DNA from: Sphingomonas carotinifaciens
GTDB taxonomy: Bacteria; Pseudomonadota; Alphaproteobacteria; Sphingomonadales; Sphingomonadaceae
Assembly (NCBI RefSeq): GCF_009789535.1
Contig: NZ_WSUT01000005.1
Location: 1,859,501 to 1,923,500, forward strand
DNA length: 64,000 nt
Direction: 5' to 3'
The notes beneath the pieces are model-generated. The model did not search any database, was not told where the DNA came from, and saw only the letters and a list, made by a program, of their open reading frames with translations. The translations under genes and the position numbers were made by a program. This document shows positions 43,022 to 51,021 of this stretch, one piece after another; within the stretch, counting starts at the first letter, position 1; every line of letters begins with the position of its first letter.

Positions 43022-43261
43022 TCAGAGGTCGACCCCCGCGGCGATCGCCTCCAGCTTGCGGATGCGCTCCTTCAGGTCCGCCATTTCGATGCGGGCGCCC
43101 GCATTGGCCGGGGACGTGAAGGGCAGGTCGTGCGCCCGGTCATATTCGCGGTTCTTGAGCTGGAGCCAGCCGCGCCATCCGGCCAGCGCGGCGGCGGTGG
43201 TCATGCCCAGCCCGACGAGCCCGGCGGCGGCCATGGTGATGTAGAAATCGGGGTCCGTCAT
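43022..43261 (-). CDS. PspB-like small membrane-coil protein 4 (last gene of the psp operon)
   Basis: A 79-residue protein with one membrane segment near residues 8-30 (A-A-A-G-L-V-G-L-G-M-T-T-A-A-A-L-A-G), a short basic/amphipathic middle and a coil D-L-K-E-R-I-R-K-L-E-A-I-A-A-G. It has the same build as the other small proteins read from the psp operon but the shortest coil. It begins 11 bases after the previous gene stop. The function is unknown; a role in membrane-stress signalling is inference from operon position. Confidence 0.68.
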   Translation of the reverse strand: MTDPDFYITMAAAGLVGLGMTTAAALAGWRGWLQLKNREYDRAHDLPFTSPANAGARIEMADLKERIRKLEAIAAGVDL

Positions 43262-43272
43262 GTCCGCCTCCC

Positions 43273-43530
43273 TTAGCGGTCGCGAAGCCGGTCGATCTCA
43301 CGGTCGAGGTCGACGGTCTTGTGGTTGTCGGTGATCACGCGCTCCAGCACCTGGATGCGCTCCTTCAACTGCTGCATTTCCTGGCGCATCGCGCGGGTTT
43401 CGCCGTCCTGCTCGCCATGGCTCCGGTCCATCAGGTCGAGCCCGGGCGATCGCCGATGCTTACCCCTGACGACGCTGGCGATCATCACGATCATCACGAT
43501 CAGGACGACCATCACCTGTCCGCCGCTCAT
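43273..43530 (-). CDS. PspB-like small membrane-coil protein 3
   Basis: An 85-residue protein with an N-terminal membrane helix (about 4-22; V-M-V-V-L-I-V-M-I-V-M-I-A), a basic turn G-K-H-R-R, and a coiled coil whose end L-K-E-R-I-Q-V-L-E-R-V-I-T-D is followed by L-D-R-E-I-D-R-L-R. The motif L-E-R-V-I-T-D and the closing E-I-x-R-L-R are shared with the upstream paralogues. The N-terminal M-S-G-G-Q-V is short, as in PspB. Confidence 0.72.
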   Translation of the reverse strand: MSGGQVMVVLIVMIVMIASVVRGKHRRSPGLDLMDRSHGEQDGETRAMRQEMQQLKERIQVLERVITDNHKTVDLDREIDRLRDR

Positions 43531-43558
43531 CTTTCATCTCCCTTGTATCTTTTGGTTT

Positions 43559-43831
43559 TCAGTTGAGCGGACGCTCGTCGCGCAGCCGCTCGATCTCGTC
43601 CGACAGGTCCATCCCCCTGTCGGTGACGATGCGTTCCAGCACGCGCACCCGCTGTTCCAGACGCTCGGTCTGCGCTGCATATTGTGCAGCCTTTTCCGCG
43701 GTTTGCGAGCCCATGATCTCCAACTGCCGCTCCTTGAAGCGCAGGTGGCGCTTGAACATGTCGCCAGCGACGCCGACCATCACCGGCAAGCCGACAAGGA
43801 TGAAGAAGAAGGCGATGACATATCCGTTCAT
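43559..43831 (-). CDS. PspB-like small membrane-coil protein 2
   Basis: A 90-residue protein with one membrane helix at about 4-23 (V-I-A-F-F-F-I-L-V-G-L-P-V-M-V-G), a basic stretch K-R-H-L-R-F-K-E-R, and a long coil ending R-L-E-Q-R-V-R-V-L-E-R-I-V-T-D and D-E-I-E-R-L-R. The phase of this coil matches the end of PspB and of its two neighbours. It lies 11 bases after the previous gene. Confidence 0.75.
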   Translation of the reverse strand: MNGYVIAFFFILVGLPVMVGVAGDMFKRHLRFKERQLEIMGSQTAEKAAQYAAQTERLEQRVRVLERIVTDRGMDLSDEIERLRDERPLN

Positions 43832-43842
43832 GGCTCGGTCCT

Positions 43843-44169
43843 TCAGTTCGCCTTGTGCCGAAGCTGCTCGATCTCGTGATCCAGCCGGTGGCTGCCATCG
43901 GTGACGATGCGTTCCACCACCGCAAGCCGGTCCTTGACCGCGCCCATTTCGGCGCGGAGCTGCGCGTTTTCCTGGCTGAGCAGGCGGATGCGCTCGGCGG
44001 CCTCCTGATCGGTCTTGGGATAGATCGCCTGACCCCAGGCACCGTCCAGCGGGTAGCCGTTCTTGATGCGCATCCAGGTGGTCAGCACCCAGCCGCCGAT
44101 CCCCAGCGACGCCATGATCGCGATAAAGGGGAACAGGGCCTGTATCGTCGCGAATTTATCAGGGGACAT
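43843..44169 (-). CDS. PspB-like small membrane-coil protein 1
   Basis: A 108-residue protein with one membrane helix (about 10-32; L-F-P-F-I-A-I-M-A-S-L-G-I-G-G-W-V-L) and a linker that contains G-Y-P-L-D-G-A-W-G, then a coil (A-E-R-I-R-L-L-S-Q-E-N-A-Q-L-R-A-E) that ends V-V-E-R-I-V-T-D and D-H-E-I-E-Q-L-R. It starts 16 bases after the pspC stop. The V-E-R-I-V-T-D and E-I-E-x-L-R motifs are those of the paralogues downstream. Confidence 0.75.
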   Translation of the reverse strand: MSPDKFATIQALFPFIAIMASLGIGGWVLTTWMRIKNGYPLDGAWGQAIYPKTDQEAAERIRLLSQENAQLRAEMGAVKDRLAVVERIVTDGSHRLDHEIEQLRHKAN

Positions 44170-44185
44170 GGTCTTATCCTCCGGG

Positions 44186-44569
44186 TCAGCGCAGGCTGTC
44201 GATCTCGTCGGCCAGGCGGCTGTTGCGGCTGGTATAGTGCAGCTCGATGTCGGCGAGCCGGCGGTCGATGTCGCGGAACTTGGAGCGGACCTCGGCGGTC
44301 GAACGCTTCGGGTTCGAGCGGACACCCTGCCAGAACTTGGCGTCGTCATCGGTCTGATACAGGCCGATCGGCTTGGCCGTCGCCATCCAGGCGACGAGGA
44401 CATAGGCAAGGGGAACCCAGGGGATGCCGACGCCCGATACGGTGAGCAGGACGGCGGCGACCCGGACCCACAGCGCGTCGATCCCCGTATAGTCGGCGAT
44501 CCCGGCGCACACGCCCTTGAACTTGGCGTTCTGCTTGTCGAGGTAGAATTGCGTGCGGCTGGCGGACAT
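44186..44569 (-). CDS. pspC: Phage shock protein C
   Basis: A 127-residue inner-membrane sensor. The PspC domain at the N-terminus has F-Y-L-D-K-Q-N-A-K-F-K-G-V-C-A-G-I-A-D-Y-T-G, and a membrane region with L-L-T-V-S-G-V-G-I-P-W-V-P-L-A-Y. The C-terminal half is a coil, D-I-D-R-R-L-A-D-I-E...L-A-D-E-I-D-S-L-R. PspC with PspB senses membrane damage and releases PspF from PspA in enterobacteria. One base separates it from pspB. Confidence 0.9.
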   Translation of the reverse strand: MSASRTQFYLDKQNAKFKGVCAGIADYTGIDALWVRVAAVLLTVSGVGIPWVPLAYVLVAWMATAKPIGLYQTDDDAKFWQGVRSNPKRSTAEVRSKFRDIDRRLADIELHYTSRNSRLADEIDSLR

Positions 44570-44570
44570 G

Positions 44571-44864
44571 TCAGTTCCTCCGATCGGGTGCGTAGTCGCC
44601 CTTGGTCAGGCGGGGTTCGGGTTGCCATTCGGGGGCGGCGATGCCCGATTTCCAGTTGGGATTGTCGGCGGCGACGATGCGTTCGACCGTGTTCACCCGG
44701 TCTTCCAGGCGGCGGGCGAGCATGTGCAGCTCGTCGAGCAGTTGCTCGTCCTCATGCGTGATCTTGGGCGCCTGCTTCCACTTGGTGACATAGTGGAAGA
44801 TGAGCCACGGCAGGCCGAGAAAGATGATCGGAAACGCGACGATGGGGACGACGATGTCTTCCAT
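44571..44864 (-). CDS. pspB: Phage shock protein B
   Basis: A 97-residue protein with one membrane helix (about 5-26; V-P-I-V-A-F-P-I-I-F-L-G-L-P-W-L-I-F), K-W-K-Q-A-P, and the coil L-A-R-R-L-E-D-R-V-N-T-V-E-R-I-V-A. A Pro-rich tail (W-Q-P-E-P-R-L) ends the protein. It is the best match to canonical PspB of the five membrane-coil proteins of the operon, and lies between pspA and pspC as in other bacteria. Confidence 0.85.
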   Translation of the reverse strand: MEDIVVPIVAFPIIFLGLPWLIFHYVTKWKQAPKITHEDEQLLDELHMLARRLEDRVNTVERIVAADNPNWKSGIAAPEWQPEPRLTKGDYAPDRRN

Positions 44865-44865
44865 C

Positions 44866-45531
44866 TCAGCCCTCCTTCTTCATGCGCGCCTTCAGGGCGG
44901 CGAGATCGGCATCGACCTTGTCGGAGGTGCGCAGCTCGGCAATCTCCTCCTCCAGCGTCTTGGCGACACCCAGGCCCAGTGCGTCGGCGCGGCCCTCGGC
45001 CTCGTCCACCCGGCGTTCCAGCACGTCGAAGCGGCTGAAGGCGTCGTGCGTCTTGGGGCCGTTCCACATCTCGCGCAGGCGGACGCGGGTGTTGGCGCTT
45101 TCCAGCCGGGTCTGCACCGCATTCTGCTTGGTGCGGGCCTCGCGCAGCTTGTTCTGCAGCTTGGTGATGTCCTCTTCCGACGCGCGCAGCGCATCGTCGA
45201 GCACCTGCACCTCGACCGACAACTGGTCGGCCATGTCGGCCGCCTTCTGCCGCTCGACCAGAGCCGCCTTGGCCAGGTCCTCGCGGTCCTTGGACAGCGC
45301 CAGCTCGGCCTTTTCGGTCCAGCTTGCCTGAAGCTGCTCCAGCTTGCTGATGTGGCGGCGCATCTCCTTCTGGTCCGCGATCGTGCGGGCCGCGGAGGCG
45401 CGCACCTCGACCAGCGTTTCCTCCATTTCGAGGATGATCATGCGGATCATCTTCGCGGGGTCCTCCGCCTTGTCGAGCAGGTCGGCGAAGTTGGCGGCAA
45501 CGATATCGCGGGTGCGGGAGAAAATGCCCAT
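44866..45531 (-). CDS. pspA: Phage shock protein A
   Basis: A 221-residue PspA/IM30 protein that supports damaged inner membrane and holds PspF inactive. It opens with M-G-I-F-S-R-T-R-D-I-V-A-A-N, the amphipathic membrane-binding helix, and is otherwise a long coiled coil (E-D-P-A-K-M-I-R-M-I-I-L-E-M-E-E). Start ATG 45531 is set by this conserved N-terminus and a GGAG-type site (AAGGAGT). The pspB start follows after one base. Confidence 0.93.
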   Translation of the reverse strand: MGIFSRTRDIVAANFADLLDKAEDPAKMIRMIILEMEETLVEVRASAARTIADQKEMRRHISKLEQLQASWTEKAELALSKDREDLAKAALVERQKAADMADQLSVEVQVLDDALRASEEDITKLQNKLREARTKQNAVQTRLESANTRVRLREMWNGPKTHDAFSRFDVLERRVDEAEGRADALGLGVAKTLEEEIAELRTSDKVDADLAALKARMKKEG

Positions 45532-45563
45532 CGGGTACTCCTTGGGGAAACAGGTTGCGGCGA

Positions 45564-45710
45564 TTATGCGACCGGACCGGTCGCCGCCGCAACGGGGGTT
45601 TCGGTGTGGGACGCCGTCGCCGGGGCCAGCGCGCCGAACAGGCAGGTGGCGCTCATCAGGATGGTGCAGGCGACGGTGGCGAACTTGCGGCTGATCTCGG
45701 TGGTGAACAT
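45564..45710 (-). CDS. Small exported peptide at the head of the psp operon
   Basis: A 48-residue protein that begins M-F-T-T-E-I-S-R-K-F-A-T-V, runs through a hydrophobic stretch with I-L-M-S-A-T-C-L-F-G-A-L-A, and ends in a Thr/Ala-rich tail. It looks like a signal peptide (cleavage near A-T-A-S-H) with a mature part of only about 15 residues, or a single-span membrane peptide. AAGG precedes the start. It is the first frame after the sigma-54 promoter and lies 32 bases upstream of pspA. A regulatory or stress-sensing role is inference. Confidence 0.6.
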   Translation of the reverse strand: MFTTEISRKFATVACTILMSATCLFGALAPATASHTETPVAAATGPVA

Positions 45711-45743
45711 GGTGGAAATCCCTTTTTTCTGAACCTTGGTGAT

Positions 45744-45757
45744 CCGCCGATCGGCGG
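45744..45757. promoter_or_regulatory. Perfect 14-bp palindrome in the psp leader
   Basis: CCGCCGATCGGCGG is a perfect palindrome located between the presumed transcription start (near 45761) and the first psp gene. It could form a leader hairpin that protects the mRNA, or bind a dimeric regulator. Confidence 0.45.
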
Positions 45758-45771
45758 GATGCCAACAGCTT

Positions 45772-45787
45772 TGCAGGACCCGTGCCA
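45772..45787 (-). promoter_or_regulatory. Sigma-54 promoter of the psp operon
   Basis: On the minus strand TGGCACGGGTCCTGCA matches the -24/-12 consensus TGGCACG-N4-TTGCA at all but one position, with GG and GC twelve bases apart, as RpoN promoters require. It lies between the divergent pspF and psp operon starts, exactly where PspF-dependent promoters are found. PspF binding sites should lie in 45788-45887. Confidence 0.82.
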
Positions 45788-45887
45788 GTTTCAAAAATGG
45801 CGGTTTTTCGTGCGGTTTGCCGATCGTTGCACGCCTAACCCATATTCCCGCTTGCCAAGCCTTGGTGAAATCCGCCACCAATTGGCC

Positions 45888-46937
45888 ATGGAGCGGACGA
45901 GCCAGGTAATCGGTCAGTCGGGGGCGTTCCTCGACGCATTGGAACGCGCTAGCCGGGCGGCGGCGCTGGACCGGCCCGTGCTCGTCATCGGCGAGCGGGG
46001 AACGGGCAAGGAATTGGTGGCCGAACGGCTCCACCGCCTGTCGCCGCGCTGGGACCAGCCGCTGGTCGTCATGAACTGCGCGGCACTTCCCGAAACGCTG
46101 ATCGAGGCGGAATTGTTCGGGCATGAGGCGGGTGCGTTCACCGGCGCCGCCAAGACGCGCGCCGGGCGGTTCGAGGAAGCCGATGGCGGCACGCTGTTCC
46201 TGGACGAGCTCGGCACATTGTCGATGGCGGCGCAGGACCGATTGCTGCGCGCGGTCGAATATGGCGAGGTAACCCGGATCGGTGCGTCGCGGCCGATGCG
46301 CGTCGATGTCCGCATCGTCGCCGCCACCAACGAACATCTGCCCGACAAGGTGGAGGCGCACGAGTTTCGCGCCGACCTGCTCGACCGGCTGTCGTTCGAG
46401 GTCGTGACGCTGCCGCCGCTCAGGGCGCGGCAGGCCGATATCATGGTGCTGGCCGATCATTTCGGGCGGCGGATGGCGGCGGAGATCGGCTGGGACCGCT
46501 GGCCGGGCTTCGGGCCGGCGGCGGTCGATGCGTTGATGCAGCATCGCTGGCCGGGGAATGTGCGGGAATTGCGCAACGTGGTGGAGCGCGCCGTGTACCG
46601 GTGGGAGCGGGAGGGGCCGGTGGATGCGATCGAGATCGATCCGTTCCAGTCGCCGTTCCGGCCCAAGGGACAGTCGCCCGCGGCATCCGCCGCCGTCGCC
46701 GCGGCGCCGTCGACGCCGGCGAGGGAGGAGCCGTCCTCGGGCGACGAGGTCGCCGCCTGTGAAGTGGGGCCGTCCGACTTCAAGAGCCGGGTGGCGCGGT
46801 TCGAGCGGGAGTTGCTGGCCAAGTCGCTGGCGGACAACCGGTTCAACCAGCGGACTACGGCGGATGCGCTCGGCCTGTCCTATGATCAGCTTCGTCATGC
46901 GCTTCGTCGTCATGACCTGATCGGTACGGTTGCGTAA
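45888..46937 (+). CDS. pspF: Phage shock transcriptional activator PspF
   Basis: A 349-residue sigma-54 enhancer-binding protein without an N-terminal receiver, as in PspF. Walker A is G-E-R-G-T-G-K-E, the sigma-54 contact loop is G-A-F-T-G-A, Walker B is G-G-T-L-F-L-D-E-L, and W-P-G-N-V-R-E-L is the sensor II motif. A Pro/Ala-rich linker leads to a FIS-type helix-turn-helix at the end ([17 protein letters not shown]). It is divergent from the psp operon and should activate it when PspA lets go. Confidence 0.92.
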   Translation: MERTSQVIGQSGAFLDALERASRAAALDRPVLVIGERGTGKELVAERLHRLSPRWDQPLVVMNCAALPETLIEAELFGHEAGAFTGAAKTRAGRFEEADGGTLFLDELGTLSMAAQDRLLRAVEYGEVTRIGASRPMRVDVRIVAATNEHLPDKVEAHEFRADLLDRLSFEVVTLPPLRARQADIMVLADHFGRRMAAEIGWDRWPGFGPAAVDALMQHRWPGNVRELRNVVERAVYRWEREGPVDAIEIDPFQSPFRPKGQSPAASAAVAAAPSTPAREEPSSGDEVAACEVGPSDFKSRVARFERELLAKSLADNRFNQRTTADALGLSYDQLRHALRRHDLIGTVA

Positions 46938-47003
46938 TCAGGCCGGGGGAGCCATTTGGGGCGCCTCGCGTTTGCCACGGCAAATCCCCAAGGAGACAAA
47001 GAA

Positions 47004-47618
47004 ATGGCGTTCGAACTGCCCCCGCTGCCGTATGACTATGACGCGCTGGAGCCGGTGATCTCCAAGGAGACGATGACCTTCCACCACGACAAGCATCACA
47101 AGGCCTATACCGACAAGCTGAACGAAGGCGTCGAAAAGGACGCATCGCTGCAGGGCAAGTCGATCGAGGACATTCTCGGCCAGATCTCGTCGCAGCCGCC
47201 GCTGGTGCGCAACAATGGCGGTGGATACTGGAACCACGACTTCTTCTGGAAGATCCTTTCCAAGCCGGGCACCGGTGGCCAGCCGTCGGAGAAGCTGCAG
47301 GCGGCGATCGACGCCTATGGCGGCCTCGACAAGCTGAAGGAAGACTTCAACACCAAGGGCGCCGGGCAGTTCGGCTCGGGCTGGGCGTGGGTGATCGTCG
47401 ACGGCTCGGGCGCGCTCAAGGTGACCTCGACCCCGAACCAGGACAATCCGCTGATGGACGACGTGGCCGACAAGGGCACGCCGATCCTGGGCAACGACGT
47501 GTGGGAACACGCCTATTACCTCACCTACAAGAACGACCGCGCCGCCTATCTGAAGGCGTGGTGGGACGTGGTGAACTGGAACGAGGTGTCGAAGCGCTTC
47601 GAGGCGGCCGGCGCCTGA
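47004..47618 (+). CDS. Superoxide dismutase, Fe/Mn family
   Basis: A 204-residue enzyme that converts superoxide to hydrogen peroxide and oxygen. Metal ligands are His27 (F-H-H-D-K-H-H), His78 (W-N-H-D-F-F-W), Asp165 and His169 (D-V-W-E-H-A-Y). N-G-G-G-Y-W-N-H is closer to Mn-type than to the A-Q-V-W-N-H of classical Fe enzymes, so metal use may be Mn or cambialistic. AGGAG precedes ATG 47004. Two hairpins follow the gene, the second a strong terminator. Confidence 0.92.
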   Translation: MAFELPPLPYDYDALEPVISKETMTFHHDKHHKAYTDKLNEGVEKDASLQGKSIEDILGQISSQPPLVRNNGGGYWNHDFFWKILSKPGTGGQPSEKLQAAIDAYGGLDKLKEDFNTKGAGQFGSGWAWVIVDGSGALKVTSTPNQDNPLMDDVADKGTPILGNDVWEHAYYLTYKNDRAAYLKAWWDVVNWNEVSKRFEAAGA

Positions 47619-47624
47619 CGTCGA

Positions 47625-47652
47625 CATCCCTCCCGCTCCGGCGGGAGGGATG
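47625..47652. repeat. Perfect 12-bp hairpin after the superoxide dismutase gene
   Basis: CATCCCTCCCGC and GCGGGAGGGATG pair perfectly around a TCCG tetraloop. The inner CCTCCCGC/GCGGGAGG is the same core as in the hairpin at 14942-14967. It stands seven bases past the stop and directly before the terminator. Confidence 0.65.
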
Positions 47653-47654
47653 GG

Positions 47655-47690
47655 AAGGGGGCGTACAGGATCACCTGTGCGCCCCCTTTT
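47655..47690 (+). terminator. Rho-independent terminator of the superoxide dismutase gene
   Basis: A 15-pair stem (AAGGGGGCGTACAGG with CCTGTGCGCCCCCTT, one G-U pair) with an ATCA loop is followed by a T run. It ends two bases before the stop codon of the convergent yciB gene. Confidence 0.85.
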
Positions 47691-47692
47691 CC

Positions 47693-48313
47693 TTATTCGG
47701 GCGGAATGTCGCCGACGGGCTTCTCGCCTGCGCTCAGGCCGTTGCGCATCAGCATCGGGATGTTGGCGAGCGCGAAGCCCAGCGTCAGCGGGATCGCGCC
47801 CCACAGCTTGAAGCCCACCCAGAAGTCCCAGGTGCTGGAGCGCCACACCACCTCGTTCAAAACCGCCATGAAGGCGAAGAAGATCGCCCAGTTGCGCGTC
47901 ACCTTGCGCCAGCCGGTCTGGGTCAGCCCGGCATAGACCGAACCGAGCAATGCTTCGAGCAGCGGTCGGCCGGTGATCAGGCCATAGGTCAGGATCGCCG
48001 AAAAGGCGGTGTAGACGATGGTCGGCTTCATCTTGATGAAGCGCTCGTCGCGGAAATACAGGGTCAGCGCGCCGAACAGCAGCACCAGCGCGCCCGACAG
48101 CCACAGCATGGTCGACACGCGGCCCAGCTTGATCCGGCTGACGATCATCGCGACCACGGTCGCGGCCATGAACACGCCGGTGGCGATCAGCACGCGGGTC
48201 AGCGGACCGGCGGGGGCAAGGAAGTTGACCGCGAAGAACAGCAGCAGCGGCCCATACTCCAGCCCCAGCTTCAGCCCGGCCCGGTCAGGCGCACCGTCCC
48301 GCGCCGCGGTCAC
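47693..48313 (-). CDS. yciB: Inner membrane-spanning protein YciB (septation protein A)
   Basis: A 206-residue membrane protein with about five helices. E-Y-G-P-L-L-L-F-F-A-V-N-F is the conserved first segment, and F-R-D-E-R-F-I-K-M-K-P-T-I-V-Y and N-E-V-V-W-R are the family motifs. It is involved in cell-envelope synthesis and septation. Its start overlaps the ftsY stop by 4 bases, so it is translated with ftsY. Confidence 0.92.
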   Translation of the reverse strand: MTAARDGAPDRAGLKLGLEYGPLLLFFAVNFLAPAGPLTRVLIATGVFMAATVVAMIVSRIKLGRVSTMLWLSGALVLLFGALTLYFRDERFIKMKPTIVYTAFSAILTYGLITGRPLLEALLGSVYAGLTQTGWRKVTRNWAIFFAFMAVLNEVVWRSSTWDFWVGFKLWGAIPLTLGFALANIPMLMRNGLSAGEKPVGDIPPE

Positions 48314-49245
48314 TTGCGGCCTCCTTCGATGCCGGCAATGATCCGGCTGACCTCGCTGGCGTCGAACGGGCGCAGGTCGGTCATCCCTTCACCGACGCCG
48401 ATCGCATGGATGGGCAGGCCGTAACGCTCGGCCGCCGCCACCAGCACGCCGCCGCGCGCGGTGCCGTCCAGCTTCGTCATGACCAGCCCGGTGACGCCCG
48501 CCACGTCCTTGAACACCTCGATCTGATTGAGCGCATTCTGGCCCGTCGTCGCGTCGAGCACGAGCACGATGTCGTGCGGCGCCTCCGGGTTCAGGCGGCC
48601 GAGCACGCGGCGGATCTTGGCGAGTTCGTCCATCAGCTCGCGCTTGTTCTGCAGGCGCCCGGCGGTGTCGACGATCAGCACGTCGATGCCCGTCGCGGTG
48701 GCCTGCTTGACCGCCTCATAGACGATGCCGGCCGCGTCGCCGCCTTCCTTGCCCGAGACGATCGGCACGCCCACGCGCGCCGCCCAGGTGGCAAGCTGGC
48801 CGATCGCGGCGGCGCGGAACGTGTCGCCCGCGGCCAGCATCACGCCGTAATCCTGCTCCATGAACAGATGCGCCAGCTTGGCGATGGTGGTGGTCTTGCC
48901 CGATCCGTTGACGCCGATGACGAGGATCACCTGCGGGCGCGGAAACGCGTCGATCTCCAGCGGGGTGGCGACCTTCGCCAGCGCCTTTTCCACCTCCTCG
49001 GCGACGACGAGGCGGATGCCCAGATCCTCCATGTTGCGCTCGAACGTGCCCTCGGCCAGCCGCTGGCGGATATGGCCGGCGGTCTCCGGCCCCAGGTCGG
49101 AAGCGATCAGCGCCTCCTCGATATCGTCCAGCGTCGGCTCGTCCAGGCGCGCGCCGCCAAGCCCGGCGAGATTGCCGACCAGCCGGTCGGAGGTACGGCG
49201 AAAGCCGCCCAGCAGCTTTTCGTGCCAGGAGGGGGATGTGCTCAT
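48310..49245 (-). CDS. ftsY: Signal recognition particle receptor FtsY
   Basis: A 311-residue SRP GTPase. The acidic N-terminal extension is very short; the N domain begins about residue 10 ([12 protein letters not shown]). G1 is [11 protein letters not shown]3 D-T-A-G-R, G4 T-K-L-D-G and the insertion D-T-F-R-A-A-A. It pairs with Ffh at the membrane. It overlaps mtaB at its start and yciB at its end by 4 bases each. Confidence 0.94.
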   Translation of the reverse strand: MSTSPSWHEKLLGGFRRTSDRLVGNLAGLGGARLDEPTLDDIEEALIASDLGPETAGHIRQRLAEGTFERNMEDLGIRLVVAEEVEKALAKVATPLEIDAFPRPQVILVIGVNGSGKTTTIAKLAHLFMEQDYGVMLAAGDTFRAAAIGQLATWAARVGVPIVSGKEGGDAAGIVYEAVKQATATGIDVLIVDTAGRLQNKRELMDELAKIRRVLGRLNPEAPHDIVLVLDATTGQNALNQIEVFKDVAGVTGLVMTKLDGTARGGVLVAAAERYGLPIHAIGVGEGMTDLRPFDASEVSRIIAGIEGGRK

Positions 49246-50447
49246 AGACGCGTTCCGATGAGATGGGTGTCGGTGGCGCCGGTCACGCGGACCGGGGCGA
49301 TGGTGCCGGGCGGGGCCGGGGAATCGAGGTGCACGGTGGCAAAGCCGGGGGTGTGACCGGTGGTGCCGGGGCGTTCGACCAGCACCTCCTGCCGGCTGCC
49401 GACCTGAGCCGCCAGCCATGCCGCGCGCGCGCGGCCCGCGGCGTCGCGCAAGGCGGCGGCACGCGCGCGGCGCAGGTCGTGCGGCACCTGCGGCATGCGC
49501 GCGGCGGGCGTGCCGGTGCGCGCGGAATAGGGAAAGATATGGGCATGGACGATGCGACAATCCTCGACCAGTGCCAGCGTATCCGCCGCCATCGCGTCAT
49601 CCTCGGTCGGGAAGCCGGCGATCAGGTCGGCGCCGATCGCGATCTCCGGCCGGCGGGCGAGCAGCCGCTGGACGATCTCCACCGACTGCGCCCGGCTGTG
49701 GCGGCGCTTCATCCGCTTGAGGATCAGGTCGTTGCCGGCCTGCAGCGACAGGTGCAGGTGCGGCATCACCCGCGCCTCGCCCGTCACCAGATCGAACAAC
49801 CGCGCGTCGATCTCCACCGAATCGAGCGACGACAGCCGCAGGCGGCGCAGGGCCGGCACGAAGGTCAGGATACGTTCGACCAGCGACCCCAGGGTCGGCC
49901 GGCCGGGCAGGTCGTGGCCATAGCTGGTCAGGTCGACGCCGGTCAGCACGACCTCGTTATGGCCGGCATCCACCGCACGTGCGATCTGGTCCACCACGCC
50001 GCCCGCGGGCAGCGAGCGGCTGGGGCCCCGCCCGGCGGGGATGATGCAGAAGGTGCAGGCATGGTCGCAGCCATTCTGCACCTCGACAAAGGCGCGGGCG
50101 TGTTGGCCGAAGGCCACCGGCCGGGTCGCGGAGGGCAGGGCGCCCCAGCTTTCCGGGCGCAGCTTGTCCGGGTTGCGCACCACGCGCGACACCTCGGGCA
50201 TGGCGGTGAAGCTGTGCGGGTCGATCTCGGCCGCGCAGCCCGTGACCACGATGCGCGCCCCCGGCCGCGCGCGGGCGGCGCGGCGGATCGCGGCACGTGT
50301 CTGCTTGACGGCTTCATTCGTGACGGCACAACTATTTACCACGACGGTGTCCTCCGTCGCGCCGAGCAGCGCACGGATCGTTTCGCTCTCGGCGATGTTG
50401 AGTCGGCAACCCAGGCTGACGACCTCGGGCGCAGGAGAAGCGGACAT
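49242..50447 (-). CDS. mtaB: tRNA N6-threonylcarbamoyladenosine methylthiotransferase
   Basis: A 401-residue radical-SAM enzyme that adds a methylthio group to t6A37 in tRNA. The UPF0004 domain carries three Cys (L-G-C-R-L-N, N-S-C-A-V-T, T-G-C-A-A-E), the radical SAM motif C-D-H-A-C-T-F-C is complete and a TRAM-like end follows. Cys spacing and length fit MtaB rather than MiaB or RimO. Its start codon ATG 50447 lies in CATG shared with the divergent DUF924 gene. Confidence 0.9.
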   Translation of the reverse strand: MSASPAPEVVSLGCRLNIAESETIRALLGATEDTVVVNSCAVTNEAVKQTRAAIRRAARARPGARIVVTGCAAEIDPHSFTAMPEVSRVVRNPDKLRPESWGALPSATRPVAFGQHARAFVEVQNGCDHACTFCIIPAGRGPSRSLPAGGVVDQIARAVDAGHNEVVLTGVDLTSYGHDLPGRPTLGSLVERILTFVPALRRLRLSSLDSVEIDARLFDLVTGEARVMPHLHLSLQAGNDLILKRMKRRHSRAQSVEIVQRLLARRPEIAIGADLIAGFPTEDDAMAADTLALVEDCRIVHAHIFPYSARTGTPAARMPQVPHDLRRARAAALRDAAGRARAAWLAAQVGSRQEVLVERPGTTGHTPGFATVHLDSPAPPGTIAPVRVTGATDTHLIGTRL

Positions 50448-51021
50448 GGATGGCGATCTAGGAGCGCGCGGCGCAATAGTCCATGAAGACGCGCAAAGCG
50501 TGTTGGCATTCTGGTTCGCGCTGACGCCGGAACAGCATTTCGGCAAGGATGCGGAGCTGGACGCGGCGTTGACCGAGCGGTTCGGCGCGCTGCGCGATGC
50601 GGTGCTGGCGGACAGCGCGGCGGAGTGGCGGGACGACCCGGAAACCTTGCTGGCGGCGATCATCCTGCTCGATCAGGTGTCGCGCAACATGTACCGGGGC
50701 GATGCGCGCGCCTATGACGGCGACACGCTGGCGCTGGCGCTGACCATGGAGGCGATCGACAAGGGCTGGGACATGCGCCTGCCACCGGAAAGGCGCGTGT
50801 TCCTCTACATGCCGTTGATGCATGCCGAATCGCTGGCCGTGCAGCATCTGAGCGTCCGCAAGTTCGAGGCGCTGGGCGTGGAGGAAAATCTGCGCTTCGC
50901 GGTCGAGCATCGCGACGTGATCGCCCGGTTCGGCCGCTATCCCAGCCGCAATGCGGCGCTGGGCCGCGAATCGACGCCCGAGGAACAGGCCTATCTCAGC
51001 CAGCCAGGCGCGGGCTGGTAA
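50446..51021 (+). CDS. DUF924 family protein
   Basis: A 191-residue helical protein. It has V-L-A-F-W-F at about residue 18, W-x-x-D-P-E-T-L-L-A-A-I-I-L-L-D-Q-V-S-R-N-M-Y-R-G, and R-V-F-L-Y-M-P-L-M-H-A-E, all hallmarks of DUF924. R-F-G-R-Y-P-x-R-N near the C-terminus is also conserved. The role is unknown; the fold is TPR-like. The ATG is on the opposite strand of the mtaB start. The last 26 bases overlap the convergent EAL gene. Confidence 0.85.
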   Translation: MDGDLGARGAIVHEDAQSVLAFWFALTPEQHFGKDAELDAALTERFGALRDAVLADSAAEWRDDPETLLAAIILLDQVSRNMYRGDARAYDGDTLALALTMEAIDKGWDMRLPPERRVFLYMPLMHAESLAVQHLSVRKFEALGVEENLRFAVEHRDVIARFGRYPSRNAALGRESTPEEQAYLSQPGAGW

